From positions 1,364,001 through 1,428,000 of the forward strand of contig NC_031671.1 of the NCBI RefSeq assembly GCF_001640025.1: a stretch of DNA of 64,000 bases, in the 5' to 3' direction. A program made the position numbers and the translations under genes. The DNA comes from Sugiyamaella lignohabitans (lineage: Eukaryota; Ascomycota; Dipodascomycetes; Dipodascales; Trichomonascaceae). Positions 50,333 to 60,845 of this stretch are shown piece by piece. Within the stretch, counting starts at the first letter, position 1. Each line of letters begins with the position of its first letter. The notes under the pieces are model-generated. The model saw nothing but the letters and a program-made list of their open reading frames with translations, was not told the DNA's origin and made no database searches.

Positions 50333-52297
50333 ATGAGTGCAGGTGGATCGGGCCAGGATCCAGGTCTCAGTTCGGACGATTCTCGTTCGAATTACACAGA
50401 GTCACATGGACGAAAGGATAAAGGCAAAATGGCCTCGAGATCAGGTGAGAGAGAACCACTGCTTCCCCGGTACGAGGATCAGATTGCCAGTGCAGCAGCT
50501 GAGTTGAACCAGTCAACTCCGCCAGGTTCTGCTTCGTACGGGACAACAGCTCCGCAAGGAATGTCTCCATCGACGTCTATTCAAGAGTCAGATGACCGTA
50601 TGCTATGGAGTATCACTAAATCAACGTTTTCGAAACTGGCAACTGTATTCATATTCCTGGCGTTTGGTTTCATGATCTTATATCTGCTACAGATCAATAG
50701 TCTAAGAGAGGAGATAGTTAGAGTTCCGCAGCTCAATATCCATCAGGTGTCTTTAGACTCACTGGATGGCGATGGAATTAATGTCCAGGTGACGGGTTTT
50801 GTACAGGTGGATTATGACAAGGGTCTACAAGGATCCCAATTTCGCAAGTCCATTATTAAGGGTGTATCGGGGCTCATAGGTTCGATTGATGCTGGCGAGC
50901 AGAACATCACTCTTTATTTTGATCAGAATTATAATATTCTGAGGAGTAGTCATAATCACAACAGTAGGATCAGTGATAATGTGGAGAACTACAAGATTAA
51001 TGACGATGATGGTGGTGATGACGATGATGAGAATCCGTTTGTTCATACCGCTAATATCACCGTGCCATCTCTGACAGTAGATACACACCATCTCCACAAC
51101 ACGAGTTTCGACTTTGTTGCTAAAATCAAGGATTTCGGCAGCCCAATTGTTATTGGAACTATAGCTCAACACTTGCTGGCCAATGATGCCATGCATTTCA
51201 AAGCTCATACCCGGCTACCAGTGTCGAAGTGGGGATGGAACTTTGGCACTTACGACATTGATTTCGATCAAATAATAAATGAAGATGACCAAGATGGTGA
51301 TAATGAGAAGCCCAAAGGGCTGTTGAATGTCCAGCTGGAAGATATCAAGATCGTTCCTAGTAAGAACCTAGGACTCGATGTTATCACAAAACTGTCTACA
51401 GACTATAAGTTCTCGGCAGCAGCAGATATTCCATCATTATTATGGGAACTGAAAATCCCCGGATGTCCTAAACCCCAGTCCAGTCCATATCAACTGGCAT
51501 CAAAAGGCAGGACGTATCCTATACATCTGCTACCGCAGTCAGTTGTTGGAATAACAGTGGAATCGAATCTTGCAGAGATCCCTTTTGAGATATTATTTCC
51601 CTGCGACAATGGTCCATCAACCAACGGATCCAATTTCAAATCACCACTGGACATGTTTATTCAAAAGTACATATCTGGAGAGACCAATCTGGTGAAAATT
51701 GAAGGATCATCTCAGCAAGACGACAGTTTACCAGACTGGCTCAGTCGTATTATCCAGTCGGTATCTTTCACTATACCATTTGAAGGGAAGAAAGGAAGCG
51801 ATGACCTAATACAAGGACTGGAGTTCAGGAACTTCCGACTTTCGTTTCCGCCCAGCCAGCCATTCCCACCTGTATACGCCCCTAATCAACCTCCACGAGT
51901 CAGTGCTACGATTCGAGTTCACGTGAAAACCCCGAATCTCATTGACATTGACCCTGACATGGATCTCAGCGTGCCTCTAACCAAGGGCTCGGCTGATTTG
52001 TTTTCCCAGGGGGAGCATTTTGCACACATCGACATCGACGACTGGATCCCCTGCACCACTGAACACGATGAGGGGCCCAACACATACCTCGTTGAGTTCG
52101 ATATCGAGTCTGTCCCTGTCGAAGTTATTGATCAGAGTGTTTTTGGCCGGGTTATGCGTGAAGTCCTCATAGCCGGAGGCTCGCCCATCCGCGTCGAAGC
52201 TGTCGTCGACGCGGAGGTCAGCACCCCCATCGGCGACCTCGTCGTCACCGATCTCCCTGCCCAAGGAGACACTGTCATCCGCTCCTCAGGTTTCTAA
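50333..52297 (+). CDS. TAG1: TAG1-like vacuolar single-span membrane protein
   Basis: The 654-residue protein has a disordered cytosolic N-terminus (1-95) with an acidic dileucine signal EREPLL (39-44), as used in AP-3 sorting to the vacuole. It has one transmembrane helix (about 102-120) and a long lumenal region of beta-rich LEA2/DUF3712-like repeats, interrupted by a His/Asn/Asp-rich insertion near 205-235. Length and topology fit S. cerevisiae YLR173W/Tag1, which helps end autophagy during long starvation. Similarity is judged by topology and lumenal pattern, so the orthology is tentative. A left half element follows the stop by about 46 bp. Confidence 0.55.
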   Translation: MSAGGSGQDPGLSSDDSRSNYTESHGRKDKGKMASRSGEREPLLPRYEDQIASAAAELNQSTPPGSASYGTTAPQGMSPSTSIQESDDRMLWSITKSTFSKLATVFIFLAFGFMILYLLQINSLREEIVRVPQLNIHQVSLDSLDGDGINVQVTGFVQVDYDKGLQGSQFRKSIIKGVSGLIGSIDAGEQNITLYFDQNYNILRSSHNHNSRISDNVENYKINDDDGGDDDDENPFVHTANITVPSLTVDTHHLHNTSFDFVAKIKDFGSPIVIGTIAQHLLANDAMHFKAHTRLPVSKWGWNFGTYDIDFDQIINEDDQDGDNEKPKGLLNVQLEDIKIVPSKNLGLDVITKLSTDYKFSAAADIPSLLWELKIPGCPKPQSSPYQLASKGRTYPIHLLPQSVVGITVESNLAEIPFEILFPCDNGPSTNGSNFKSPLDMFIQKYISGETNLVKIEGSSQQDDSLPDWLSRIIQSVSFTIPFEGKKGSDDLIQGLEFRNFRLSFPPSQPFPPVYAPNQPPRVSATIRVHVKTPNLIDIDPDMDLSVPLTKGSADLFSQGEHFAHIDIDDWIPCTTEHDEGPNTYLVEFDIESVPVEVIDQSVFGRVMREVLIAGGSPIRVEAVVDAEVSTPIGDLVVTDLPAQGDTVIRSSGF

Positions 52298-52343
52298 CTC
52301 CCATATTTATTTTAATGTAATGTGCTATTATCCGGTGTCACGC

Positions 52344-52399
52344 TGCCTCCGGCGGCTGGGGCTCCGCCCCAGACCCTGGTTGCTCCTGCTTCGCAGGAG
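52344..52399 (+). repeat. GC-rich element, left half with TTCGCA-type hairpin
   Basis: The left arm and hairpin are followed by the loop core ATGGCTGGGACCGTCAACTG up to about 52423, then unrelated sequence. Confidence 0.9.
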
Positions 52400-52881
52400 A
52401 TGGCTGGGACCGTCAACTGAACGAATGGTCTCGCAAGTCAAAAAAAGGATTATTTGTACTTCACCAAAATTCAGCTTGAAGATTTGATAACCAATAGACC
52501 TATATACTGTTGGGTACTGTCACACAGTCTCGATTCGGCTATGAACCGGTCAGCATCTGGTTTTAACATATTTTTTTCAAGGATTCTGAAAAGTGAATCA
52601 CTCATATAATGAACGGGTGACAGATCACAGACGCACAAAAAGAACCACTGGACTCTACTGAATGTCACAAGTTTACAAGTACTCAAAAGTAAGAGTCTTC
52701 AGAATAGCTCGTTTGATCCAGAAGTTCACGAATGATATTGATGATGAACATGATAATGAATTGTAACGGAGTCGCTGGTGTAGGCCTATTGAAGGCAAAA
52801 AACGAACGAATAACGAAACTCATCCTCTCGCCAGGTTTTAGTTCCTGTGGTTGACAAAAGGTGGCTACGACCATCGAGGGA

Positions 52882-52944
52882 ACGACTCGAGCGAAGCGAG
52901 AGGAGCAACCAGGGTCTGGGGCGGAGCCCCAGCCGCCGGAGGCA
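52882..52944 (-). repeat. GC-rich element, right half with CTCGAG-type hairpin
   Basis: It is preceded by a drifted loop core (GTGGCTACGACCATCGAGGG) from about 52860. With the half at 52344 it makes a complete plus-oriented copy with a duplicated loop and an insert. It ends 38 bp from the ILV6 stop. Confidence 0.9.
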
Positions 52945-52982
52945 GCGTGGCACATTCGTGTATACAGTGTATATTAGATTGA

Positions 52983-53936
52983 TTAGCCAGGAGGGAGGGT
53001 GCTGTAGTCGACGATCTCGTCGGCGTCTTTCGATGGCTCGTTGTCGAGAGCCCGATCAAGAGGAGTTCGTGACAAGGCGGTCATACCGGAACGTGCGATC
53101 TCGAGGATACCGAAGGGTTGGAGAAGGTGAATGAAAGCCGAGATTCGCTCGGGTTTGGCACACAGCTCGACAATGCAGTTTCGGTCAGAAATGTCGGCGA
53201 CACGGCCGCCAAACTGACCGGCGAGTTTCGAAATAGCGTCCAGGTGCTGGTGTTTATGACGAAGGGCCTCGGAAGAGGGAATGTTATTTGGGTGAAAATC
53301 TTTAACAGCAAACGTTGGTGGAGGAGTCGAAGCAGACGCTTCACCAGCTGCGATCTTATGAGCATGACCATGATGGGTCAACAATTCCTCGAAATATTCT
53401 GGTCCAAGAAGTGACACTTTTGCAAGTAACAGTTCACGGCTCACAATAGGAGCATCAGTGTAATCCAGAACGGCCCATACAGGAACCAAATCCTCGATTT
53501 GACGACGGGCTTGTTCGACAATTCCATCCGGTCCTTCAAGAACAATTGTCATACGAGACAGATCCTTGACTTCAGTATTACACACTACCAAAGAATCGAT
53601 ATTGAATCCACGAGCAGCCAAAGTACCCGAAACACGGGACAACACACCAGGCTCGTTCTGAACAAGACAGTTCAAAACATGGGCCTTAACAGGGGTAGGT
53701 CGACGTTCGGGAGTCTCGTAAAGAATCGACGAGATAGCGGCTTTGGTCGACCAACTGGGAGTTTCAATAGTAGGAAGAGGAGGCTGTTTCTTATTACGAT
53801 GGAGCACTTTATACGCCATAGCCGAGATAGACGAGTTGCTTCGTGAGCCCAACACAGTCGTCCGGCTGCTAACGATTCTGCTGCTGTTCATGGCAGCCAT
53901 CCTGGCCGCCGCAGATCTCGGTTGTAAAGCTAGCAT
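52983..53936 (-). CDS. ILV6: Acetolactate synthase regulatory subunit ILV6
   Basis: The 317-residue protein (S. cerevisiae 309) has an Arg/Ser-rich presequence (about 1-45). An ACT domain (85-160) runs from VLNCLVQNEPGVLSRVSGTL to EQARRQIEDLVPVWAVLDY. The conserved C-terminal IlvH domain includes KVSLLGPEYFEELL, GQFGGRVADISDRNCIVEL and a final ARSGMTALSR. Ilv6 activates the catalytic subunit Ilv2 in mitochondria and gives valine feedback inhibition in branched-chain amino acid synthesis. It is intronless with the ATG at 53936. Confidence 0.95.
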   Translation of the reverse strand: MLALQPRSAAARMAAMNSSRIVSSRTTVLGSRSNSSISAMAYKVLHRNKKQPPLPTIETPSWSTKAAISSILYETPERRPTPVKAHVLNCLVQNEPGVLSRVSGTLAARGFNIDSLVVCNTEVKDLSRMTIVLEGPDGIVEQARRQIEDLVPVWAVLDYTDAPIVSRELLLAKVSLLGPEYFEELLTHHGHAHKIAAGEASASTPPPTFAVKDFHPNNIPSSEALRHKHQHLDAISKLAGQFGGRVADISDRNCIVELCAKPERISAFIHLLQPFGILEIARSGMTALSRTPLDRALDNEPSKDADEIVDYSTLPPG

Positions 53937-54164
53937 TCTGGCGTGCCTATAAATATATTTCTACGATATTTCACCCTGAGATCCAAATCGCTGCTGAAAT
54001 TTCAAATCGAGATCTTCTCCACCTCAACTTATACTCCTCTCCCGCAACGGTGTGACTCAAACGCATCATCTTATCCCCACTGTGCCGATAACGGCGCTCG
54101 CCCTTACCCAACGCCGCTCGCGGCGCGTGGGGCGAGCATGCGGCGCTTGGGTTGATTGGGTGTG

Positions 54165-54309
54165 TGCCTCCGGCGGCTGGGGCTCCGCCCCAGACCCTGG
54201 TAGCTCCTCTCGCTGCGCTCGAGTCGTTGCTAGGGGTTCCCCTGCCTAGGGATCTCCTGCGAAGCAGGAGCAACCAGGGTCTGGGGCGGAGCCCCAGCCG
54301 CCGGAGGCA
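54165..54309 (-). repeat. GC-rich hairpin element, full copy, minus orientation
   Basis: A 145-bp copy about 230 bp upstream of the ILV6 ATG. Just left of it (about 54098-54155) is a separate imperfect GC palindrome with ACCCAACGCCGC and GCGGCGCTTGGGT arms. Confidence 0.92.
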
Positions 54310-54634
54310 GACCCCGTTAGAAGAGGCACACCAGCGAGGTCTCGTGAGGTCCGGGGTTGAAGAGGCGGTTCCTGAGGCTGTTGGCCCTGCCGCAATGCTT
54401 AAAGTACAGGAGCCGTGACACCCCCACCGTTCGAGGGCGGACAAGCCTTGAGCCGGAATGGGCCGCGGCAATGATCGCGTATGCATGCACAAATGCCAAG
54501 CAAGAAATGTGCAGTTTGGGATGAGATTTAACTTTAATATTGATTTATGCGTGAAGATCGGTGCAGATATGCGCGCAGTGCAGCTATAAATAGAGTCTAG
54601 CTGGAAATGTCACGAAGTGCCGGCTGCTGTCAAA

Positions 54635-54755
54635 ATACGTCATCCCTGGTGTAAGGGGAAACGGTTGTGGAAGCTTATTCATATAGCAGTGGTAGTTAGT
54701 AAACACGGCACGAGTTGCTGCCACTAACGGGTGTTGTGTTCGTGGGATGACGTAT
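54635..54755. repeat. Perfect 12-bp inverted repeat with TGACGTA cores
   Basis: ATACGTCATCCC and GGGATGACGTAT face each other 97 bp apart. Each contains a CRE/ATF-like half site. It could be a regulatory pair or a hairpin in RNA. Confidence 0.6.
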
Positions 54756-55267
54756 GGAAAGGGGAGGTCGTTCCTGGAGTTCATACTTCTACAAAGAGCA
54801 AGATTGCCCGATGTGCACTGGGCCCGAGTATGGAGCGCCGTACGGAGCCGATGTATATATTAATAGATAGCAAAAAAAAAATGCAGACTGCAAGCTCAGG
54901 GTTGGATCTGGCAGTGTGGTTTTTAAGGGCCTAAGAATAGAACCAGTGAGGAGTGAAGGGGTCAAGGGGTCGAGAATTCGGCTGGTGAGCTGATGGCGAT
55001 GAATAGCGGCAGTGAGAGCAGAATCGAGGCAGTATATGAGGCACAGTAGACACAGCCACGCTACTGACCATGTCACACTATTGGCATCAATAGTTTGTAG
55101 AAGAGTATCGAGTGAGTGAAAAATACTGTTAACAATAAACTAGAGAATAGTAGCTAGACACGGTTAGCGCAGTTATAACTACTCTAATGGAGGCAGCTGT
55201 AAGAGGATTAAGAGCGGAAAGAAGAGCAGTTGACTACGCGATGTTAGATACTACTAGACCTACCAGA

Positions 55268-55293
55268 TCTCTAGTACTGAACTCTACTAGAGA
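55268..55293. repeat. 9-bp hairpin in CTAG-rich DNA
   Basis: TCTCTAGTA and TACTAGAGA with an 8-nt loop, perfect pairing. The function is unknown. Confidence 0.6.
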
Positions 55294-55855
55294 CTCCTCG
55301 ATCCTCAGGTAGTCGACAACCAGATCTATTGCCAGATTTATGGCATAAGTGATGCCGCGTCTAAGGACAGAAAGGTTGCTGTGGAGAATAGTTGAAGCAC
55401 TTCTGAAATTTACAGAATAATATAAGATGCTCATCTATAAATGGATACAAGAATATTAACAGTTCATTGCCAACTAATTAGTAGATAGTAGAATTTGGCA
55501 CTGATTTGATTGTATCCAAAACCGAGCAGAGTCGTCACCGGTAGTCATCATCTACAATACGCGAATCTCTTCTTGAAACAGTGGCATGATGACGTTGACG
55601 ATAACTCTGATTTTGCCGTAATGCCGATGATGTCCTTATTCAGGAATTAGAAATATATTAGGACCGGAAAAAGCACTTAGTAATTCAGAACTAATACAGA
55701 TGTATTAGCGACACTAAACAAGGATAACACGGCACAGAACCCGAACAAGAAGGTCACATAAAAATTGCCCCAGGTTTTGTGAACCTTGTTACACTATCCT
55801 TAGCAGAGAAATGGATCAGTTCTTTTATTCCAATTCGTTGGATCCACCAAATAAG

Positions 55856-55916
55856 GGATAGCATAGCATAGCATAGCATAGCATAGCATAGCATAGCATA
55901 GCATAGCATGGCATAG
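55856..55916 (+). repeat. GCATA pentanucleotide microsatellite
   Basis: About eleven units of GCATA, the tenth changed to GCATG. The 5-bp period shifts reading frames, which argues against coding function. Confidence 0.95.
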
Positions 55917-56080
55917 TGGATTGCAGAGGAAGTGAAGTCACACGAGCTAGACTGTGCGAGCGGGAACCATGACAATTACAAAAAAAGAGATCCACTAATA
56001 AAAAAAAATATGAAAGAAATAAGCAAATGTGCAGCAGGCAGAAAACAGCAGCAAGTTCTAACAATTAAGGTAAACGGGGT

Positions 56081-56101
56081 ATGTGCTATGTGCTATGTGC
56101 T
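56081..56101 (+). repeat. ATGTGCT triplicate
   Basis: Three exact 7-bp units followed by a TATATATATA stretch. Confidence 0.85.
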
Positions 56102-56600
56102 AGAATAAAATATATATATAGCCAAAAAAAACCAAAGCTAGAGCCCAAGCCAGAGCCAAGTAATGCAAAAAAAACCCCAAATCGAAATCAAAATAAACCT
56201 AAATTTCACTGAAAGTCAACGAAAAGTAAAACAAAAATTTAAAACATAATATCTAAAATAGAACAGCCACTGCTGTCAGCCAGAACTGACGTAGTGACAT
56301 TTCTCTTATCGTATGTGTAAAACTATAATAAATAATAAAAGTTGGTAATAATTAACGTGACATTTGAGAAAGAAATAGACTCAATGAAAACTAAAGCAAA
56401 AAGCGGAAAACGAAATTAACTAATATCAAACAGTCCTCGTCTTATCCACCGACCCACAGTCACATAAACACGTTTCTACCGTTAAACCCAGCAACGAGAA
56501 TCCAGAAACCCGGTAAAGCCCCGCTTGTACTCTCCGCAAATAGATTTAAATAAACACAAATATTGAATATGAATCAGGAGATATTTCCCACCTTTTGTTT

Positions 56601-56652
56601 TGTCTTTCTTTCTTCCTTTCTTTCTTCCTTTGTTTCTTCCTTTCTTCTTTCT
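56601..56652 (+). repeat. CTTT/CTTCC pyrimidine tract
   Basis: A 52-bp imperfect mirror-like CT tract, able in principle to form triplex or to act as a promoter pyrimidine stretch. Confidence 0.8.
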
Positions 56653-57036
56653 AAACAAGACGGTGGAGAGACTCGGGGGTTCGTTATACGGTAAACTGAA
56701 GCATTATAAGACAATATGAAACCGGCTAAAAGATGCCAGACAGGCTCAGACCCCAGGCAACCAAGCATCTCGACATCTCGGACACTGAGATATCCAAACA
56801 TCTCCTACAGTTAGACATCTCAGATATCTGAGACATGGTCTTGGTTTTAGATTATCGAGCATCCAGTCTGAAGCCTAAACTAAATACTACATGAACTACT
56901 AAACTAACGGGCCGAGGGACTGGTGTCGCAACCATCCAGTGACGAAAATAGAATTAGCACCTGCCGGAACCAGCAGCAGTATCAGCCCACGAGCCAGCAT
57001 ACAGCCAGGCTAAGATCGAGCTCGGCGGGCCACACT

Positions 57037-57058
57037 AGCAGCAGCAGCAGCAGCAGCA
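57037..57058 (+). repeat. AGC trinucleotide repeat
   Basis: Seven tandem AGC units outside any recognised coding region. Confidence 0.9.
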
Positions 57059-57395
57059 ACGGCAGCCAAACCTGTTGACGACCCAGGCCACACCTGCTAC
57101 TCTCGAACTAGCCTGACAAGCCTCGAAACACCTCCAGAGCAGGAGAGGAGCCGATCCCTGCGCACACCTGCTGCGAACCCCCAAAACCGGACCCTGCTCC
57201 TGACACCTGAACCATAAACACACCCTGTCCCCGCTGGGTACCTACATTGGAACCGAACGATACACAGGCACACCTGAACAACCCCCCTCGCTTGCGTCAC
57301 ACCACGTCCGTCACGAGAGCACCTGCCCAATCCGGTCTCCTTCTCCTCACTCCCAAACTCTACCGGGTCTGTGCCGGATTCAGGGGACGGGGGTG

Positions 57396-57535
57396 TGCCT
57401 CCGGCGGCTGGGGCTCCGCCCCAGACCCTGGTTGCTCCTGCTTCGTAGGAGATGGCCGGGACCGTAGACGAAACGACTCGAGCGAAGCGAGAGGAGCAAC
57501 CAGGGTCTGGGGCGGCGCCCCAGCCGCCGGAGGCA
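57396..57535 (+). repeat. GC-rich hairpin element, full copy, plus orientation
   Basis: A 140-bp copy. The right-arm hairpin loop is GGCGGCGCCCC, and one inner hairpin base differs (TTCGTAGGAG). Confidence 0.92.
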
Positions 57536-58009
57536 GATCGGGAGTCGTGTGAGAAACGTGCTGGAAACGATAGTCGCTCGTGTGGACCATTAGAATGGCG
57601 TCAATCCAGCACACCCGGGTCCCTCCCATGCGTTGGACAGGTCTATGCAGGCCCACGAGTTTAGAACTCACGCATGCAGTGGCCAGCGGAAAGCTGTACT
57701 AGGCAATGAGGATCTTCGCTCATATAAAATTCCATGATTACATGCGTCTGAACACCGCTCCCGCTATAGCGTTAACCCAACACGTGCGCTGGCGGTTGCG
57801 GCACGGGGGCGTGCCCACTTGGCGGGGCCTGAACTGCCTGTAATGGTCTGCACTAGGCCCGAATCTCAGTTAGCCAAAAGTCAAGTCAGGCTTGGCTACA
57901 GAATCCACGCCGAATCTGGCAAGCCCAGCCCCTCAAGCGCACAGGGATCACGACCTCCCGGATCCGGCCTGACGTGCCCCGCACCCGGCCAGAGAGGGGG
58001 ATGGGGGTC

Positions 58010-58147
58010 TGCCTCCGGCGGCTGGGGCTCCGCCCCAGACCCTGGTTGCTCCTCTCGCTTCGCTCGAGTCGTTCCTTCTCCGGCCCCTGGCAACTCCTGC
58101 GAAGCAGGAGCTACGGGGTCTGTGGCAGAGCTCCAGCCGCCGAGGCA
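58010..58147 (-). repeat. GC-rich hairpin element, full copy, decayed right arm
   Basis: The left arm is intact. The right arm has drifted (GTCTGTGGCAGAGCTCCAG), so arm pairing is broken. It is the first of two same-direction copies 134 bp apart. Confidence 0.88.
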
Positions 58148-58281
58148 CTCGGTTGTGCCGTCTTCATTGGCACGTAAACTTTAATCGGGGAAGGTGGGGT
58201 TGGCAAGCATCGGCGACAGAATAGGGGTTGCAACCACCCCAACCGGTCGGGCCTGGGCTTGACTCTTGGAAGACTGAGGCC

Positions 58282-58421
58282 TGCCTCAGGCGGCTGGGGC
58301 TCCGCCCCAGACCCGGGTTGCTCCTCTCGCTGCGCTCGAGTCGTTGCATCTCCGGCCCCCAGCAACTCCTGCGAAGCAGGAGCAGCCAGGGTCTGGGGCG
58401 AAGCCCCAGCCGCCGGAGGCA
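58282..58421 (-). repeat. GC-rich hairpin element, full copy, minus orientation
   Basis: The second of the close pair. A perfect hairpin GGGGGTGCTACCCCC lies just right of it, and its right flank shares GACCCCGTTAGA with the flank of the copy at 54165. Confidence 0.92.
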
Positions 58422-59833
58422 GCAGGGGGTGCTACCCCCAGGACCCCGTTAGATAGAATATGGCCGGGGGAGGACCAATCAGCCTGCAGCTGGTGTAACA
58501 TGACATGCATGGTTAGTGCAAGTGGGGCAACCACTCACATCCTCGGACGTTAACCACGCTGGGCTTAGCTTGTGCGATCTGTACAGACCGACGGACGGGG
58601 GGTTTTTCAAGGCCTGTTCGTACCTCGTCATGTCCACACGTGCAGGGAAAAACGGGGAAATCCTTGCACATTGCGCTGGACTCCAACGCAGCATGTTTTG
58701 TTTTTCGTGCTGCTCACGTATTGAATTGCTTTTTTAATACGGGTTCCCAGTATTTTGCTCGGTAAACTGACATCTATTTTTATTTTATTTTATTTTTCTG
58801 GATATTTTGTTTTTCTTCTTGTCTTTTTCATTTATTATATTTATATATCCCCATGGACCACTTCTGATTTAAGATAAACTGTATTTCTTAAATTTTTCCT
58901 TCTTGTTCGGTTTGCATCTGGCTGGCTTTCTTCAAGTCTTCACAGTTTCGTCTGATATAGACTGTGTTGCTGAAAGAGATTCGACTCTGGGTTCTCTTTT
59001 TGGCTCTCTTCCAATCTTGCTTTCAACGCGATCTGGTCCTCCTTCTCACACATTTCACAGCTCTCTGAAGATACTCGGTGCTAGCTGTTCATTTGTTTCA
59101 TTCGATTCGTTTATTCTTCCATTCATTCAATTAATCAGTCAACTTCTATTGCCTCGTCTCGTCATATTCTTTCGGCTAACTACAAGGTTTTCTCATTTCG
59201 CTAGCTTTGGGAACATACTTGCACTTTCCTTTCTCAATATTGGCTAACAAATAAAATTTAAATTGCCTCTCTGGGATAGTATAAAAGTCTGACGCTACCA
59301 ACCCGTTCTCAACAAAGCTTCTGTTCGACCGACTGAGTTCTTTGATTTGCAACCGAGTCACTCGACAAAAAATAGAGACGTATATTAACTCGACCCATCC
59401 GTCGGTTCTGACTACTCTGTACGCATCAGCTGAGTATTTGTTGACTGAAGAGAATCTGTCAATATTAACTCTACCAGCTAGTTTCTACTGCATTTGCTTC
59501 GCGATTTTTAATTATTTCTATCAGTTCTGTTACTAGTCTGTATCAGTACCAGTTCTCACCACTTCAGTACTCTATACACTGATTACTGTACAGGTTGCTG
59601 ACCATAGTGTGTATCTAGTATCAACTACACAGATCACGAAACGACTGAGTAAAACAGATATACTCGACACGAATCCTGCAGCTCTGATCCTGCCTGATTT
59701 TGCCAGTTTCGACATAATCCACAATCAACACCCTCAACAACATCTCTAATACCCAACTCACACATCCGACCTCTCGGGAATGCTCTTAGTGTGACATCCA
59801 TTCACCAGTTGATAACCTCTAGTACCAGATAAA

Positions 59834-60766
59834 ATGATGTCTGCTATACCAGGTCAACTGTCGCCTCCTCCTATGGCGTCTACTCACATGTTTGGCCATC
59901 AAGCCCATGGGTTTGACCATCATAAACGCGGTCATGGCTCAGGACACGGGTTCCACAGCCAACGTGCCCACCACTATCTGCATGCCATTCACAGCCCTCT
60001 CCTCGATTCTCTAGCATATATTGGCACCACCATGTCGTTACTACTAGTCTACTCACTGGTGGTATACGGAGTATATAGTCTTGTCTGGACGCCAGCCAAG
60101 TCGCTTCTACGGACATTACGCGGTGACCGGTCTGCACCCAAACGAGCCAAGGTGGTTTCAGAACTGAAACTCGTGTTCTTTGTGTTATCATATCTGCTTA
60201 TTGGTGCCAGCACTGCATTTGTCACTGGAATTCAAAAGTGTCGTAACTACCATTCTCTGACCTACCGACATTCATGTGCATCTCGCTACCAAAGTTTCCA
60301 CTTGGCACTTTTTCTTGCCGTTGCCAACTTTGTAGCTGTATTGAACATCGACACACTCATTCCCAGTCGACAAGCCAAACGAGCCGACCGTTCCCTACTC
60401 AAACGGGTTCTAAGAGTATGTCATCTGTTTGTCAAATGTTACGCATACGGACTTCTAACGAACGCCGGAGCTGCTTATTTCATTCACCTGTGTAAAGTGA
60501 ACTGGAAATGGCTGGCCCCTTCACAAGCGTGTTTCATCATCGACATGATCGCACTGGTTGTATTCCTCTACTACACAGCCGAGAAGTTCATCCGCGAAGC
60601 CCGACCACCTACCTCCACCAACACTGCGACCACGACCACTGGTGCCACGACAACAACCACAGCGGCCGCTGCTGCTGCCGCTGCCACGATCCTCGCTCCC
60701 CTCGAGGACGACGAATGTAACGACTATTTATTATTTATCGCTGACGACACGGACGTGCCTGTTTAA
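59834..60766 (+). CDS. Multi-span membrane protein with His-rich N-terminus, unknown function
   Basis: The 310-residue protein has a His-rich cytosolic start (about 13 His between residues 18 and 53). Five hydrophobic segments lie near 60-82, 112-131, 155-171, 196-218 and 232-248. The Thr/Ala-rich low-complexity tail (257-290) ends in an acidic patch. CRNYHSLTYRHSC and the short charged loops suggest a MARVEL-like or small plasma-membrane sensor topology, but I do not recognise a family. A second in-frame ATG follows immediately. The leader is long and T/C-rich. The gene converges on the epoxide-hydrolase-like gene. Confidence 0.7.
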   Translation: MMSAIPGQLSPPPMASTHMFGHQAHGFDHHKRGHGSGHGFHSQRAHHYLHAIHSPLLDSLAYIGTTMSLLLVYSLVVYGVYSLVWTPAKSLLRTLRGDRSAPKRAKVVSELKLVFFVLSYLLIGASTAFVTGIQKCRNYHSLTYRHSCASRYQSFHLALFLAVANFVAVLNIDTLIPSRQAKRADRSLLKRVLRVCHLFVKCYAYGLLTNAGAAYFIHLCKVNWKWLAPSQACFIIDMIALVVFLYYTAEKFIREARPPTSTNTATTTTGATTTTTAAAAAAAATILAPLEDDECNDYLLFIADDTDVPV

Positions 60767-60845
60767 CCCGCTCGCTTACGCTCAGCATCCTCGCATTTTC
60801 TAATTAATACTAATTTATTTCTTCATTTCTTCTTCGAGGGTTGTC

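Larger units (their letters stand above)
52298..52982. other. Convergent spacer between the TAG1-like gene and ILV6
   Basis: It contains a left half (52344-52399) and a right half (52882-52944). Both carry a copy of the loop core, with about 440 bp of A/T-rich sequence without genes between them. Confidence 0.55.
53937..59833. other. 5.9-kb gene-poor region
   Basis: No protein gene was recognised. The region holds four full elements (54165, 57396, 58010, 58282), two hairpins (54635-54755 and 55268-55293), a GCATA array, an ATGTGCT triplicate, a CT tract, an AGC run and an A-rich stretch near 56120-56420. From about 58740 on it is a T/C-rich promoter and long leader for the gene at 59834. The span around 57780-58600 is unusually GC-rich outside the elements too. 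Confidence 0.55.

Noticed and set aside
57815..57960. Candidate SRP RNA, from a CTGTAATGG motif in GC-rich DNA
   Set aside because: No helix-8 GGAA loop with its AGCAG partner was found downstream, and an element interrupts the expected length. A covariance-model search would settle it.
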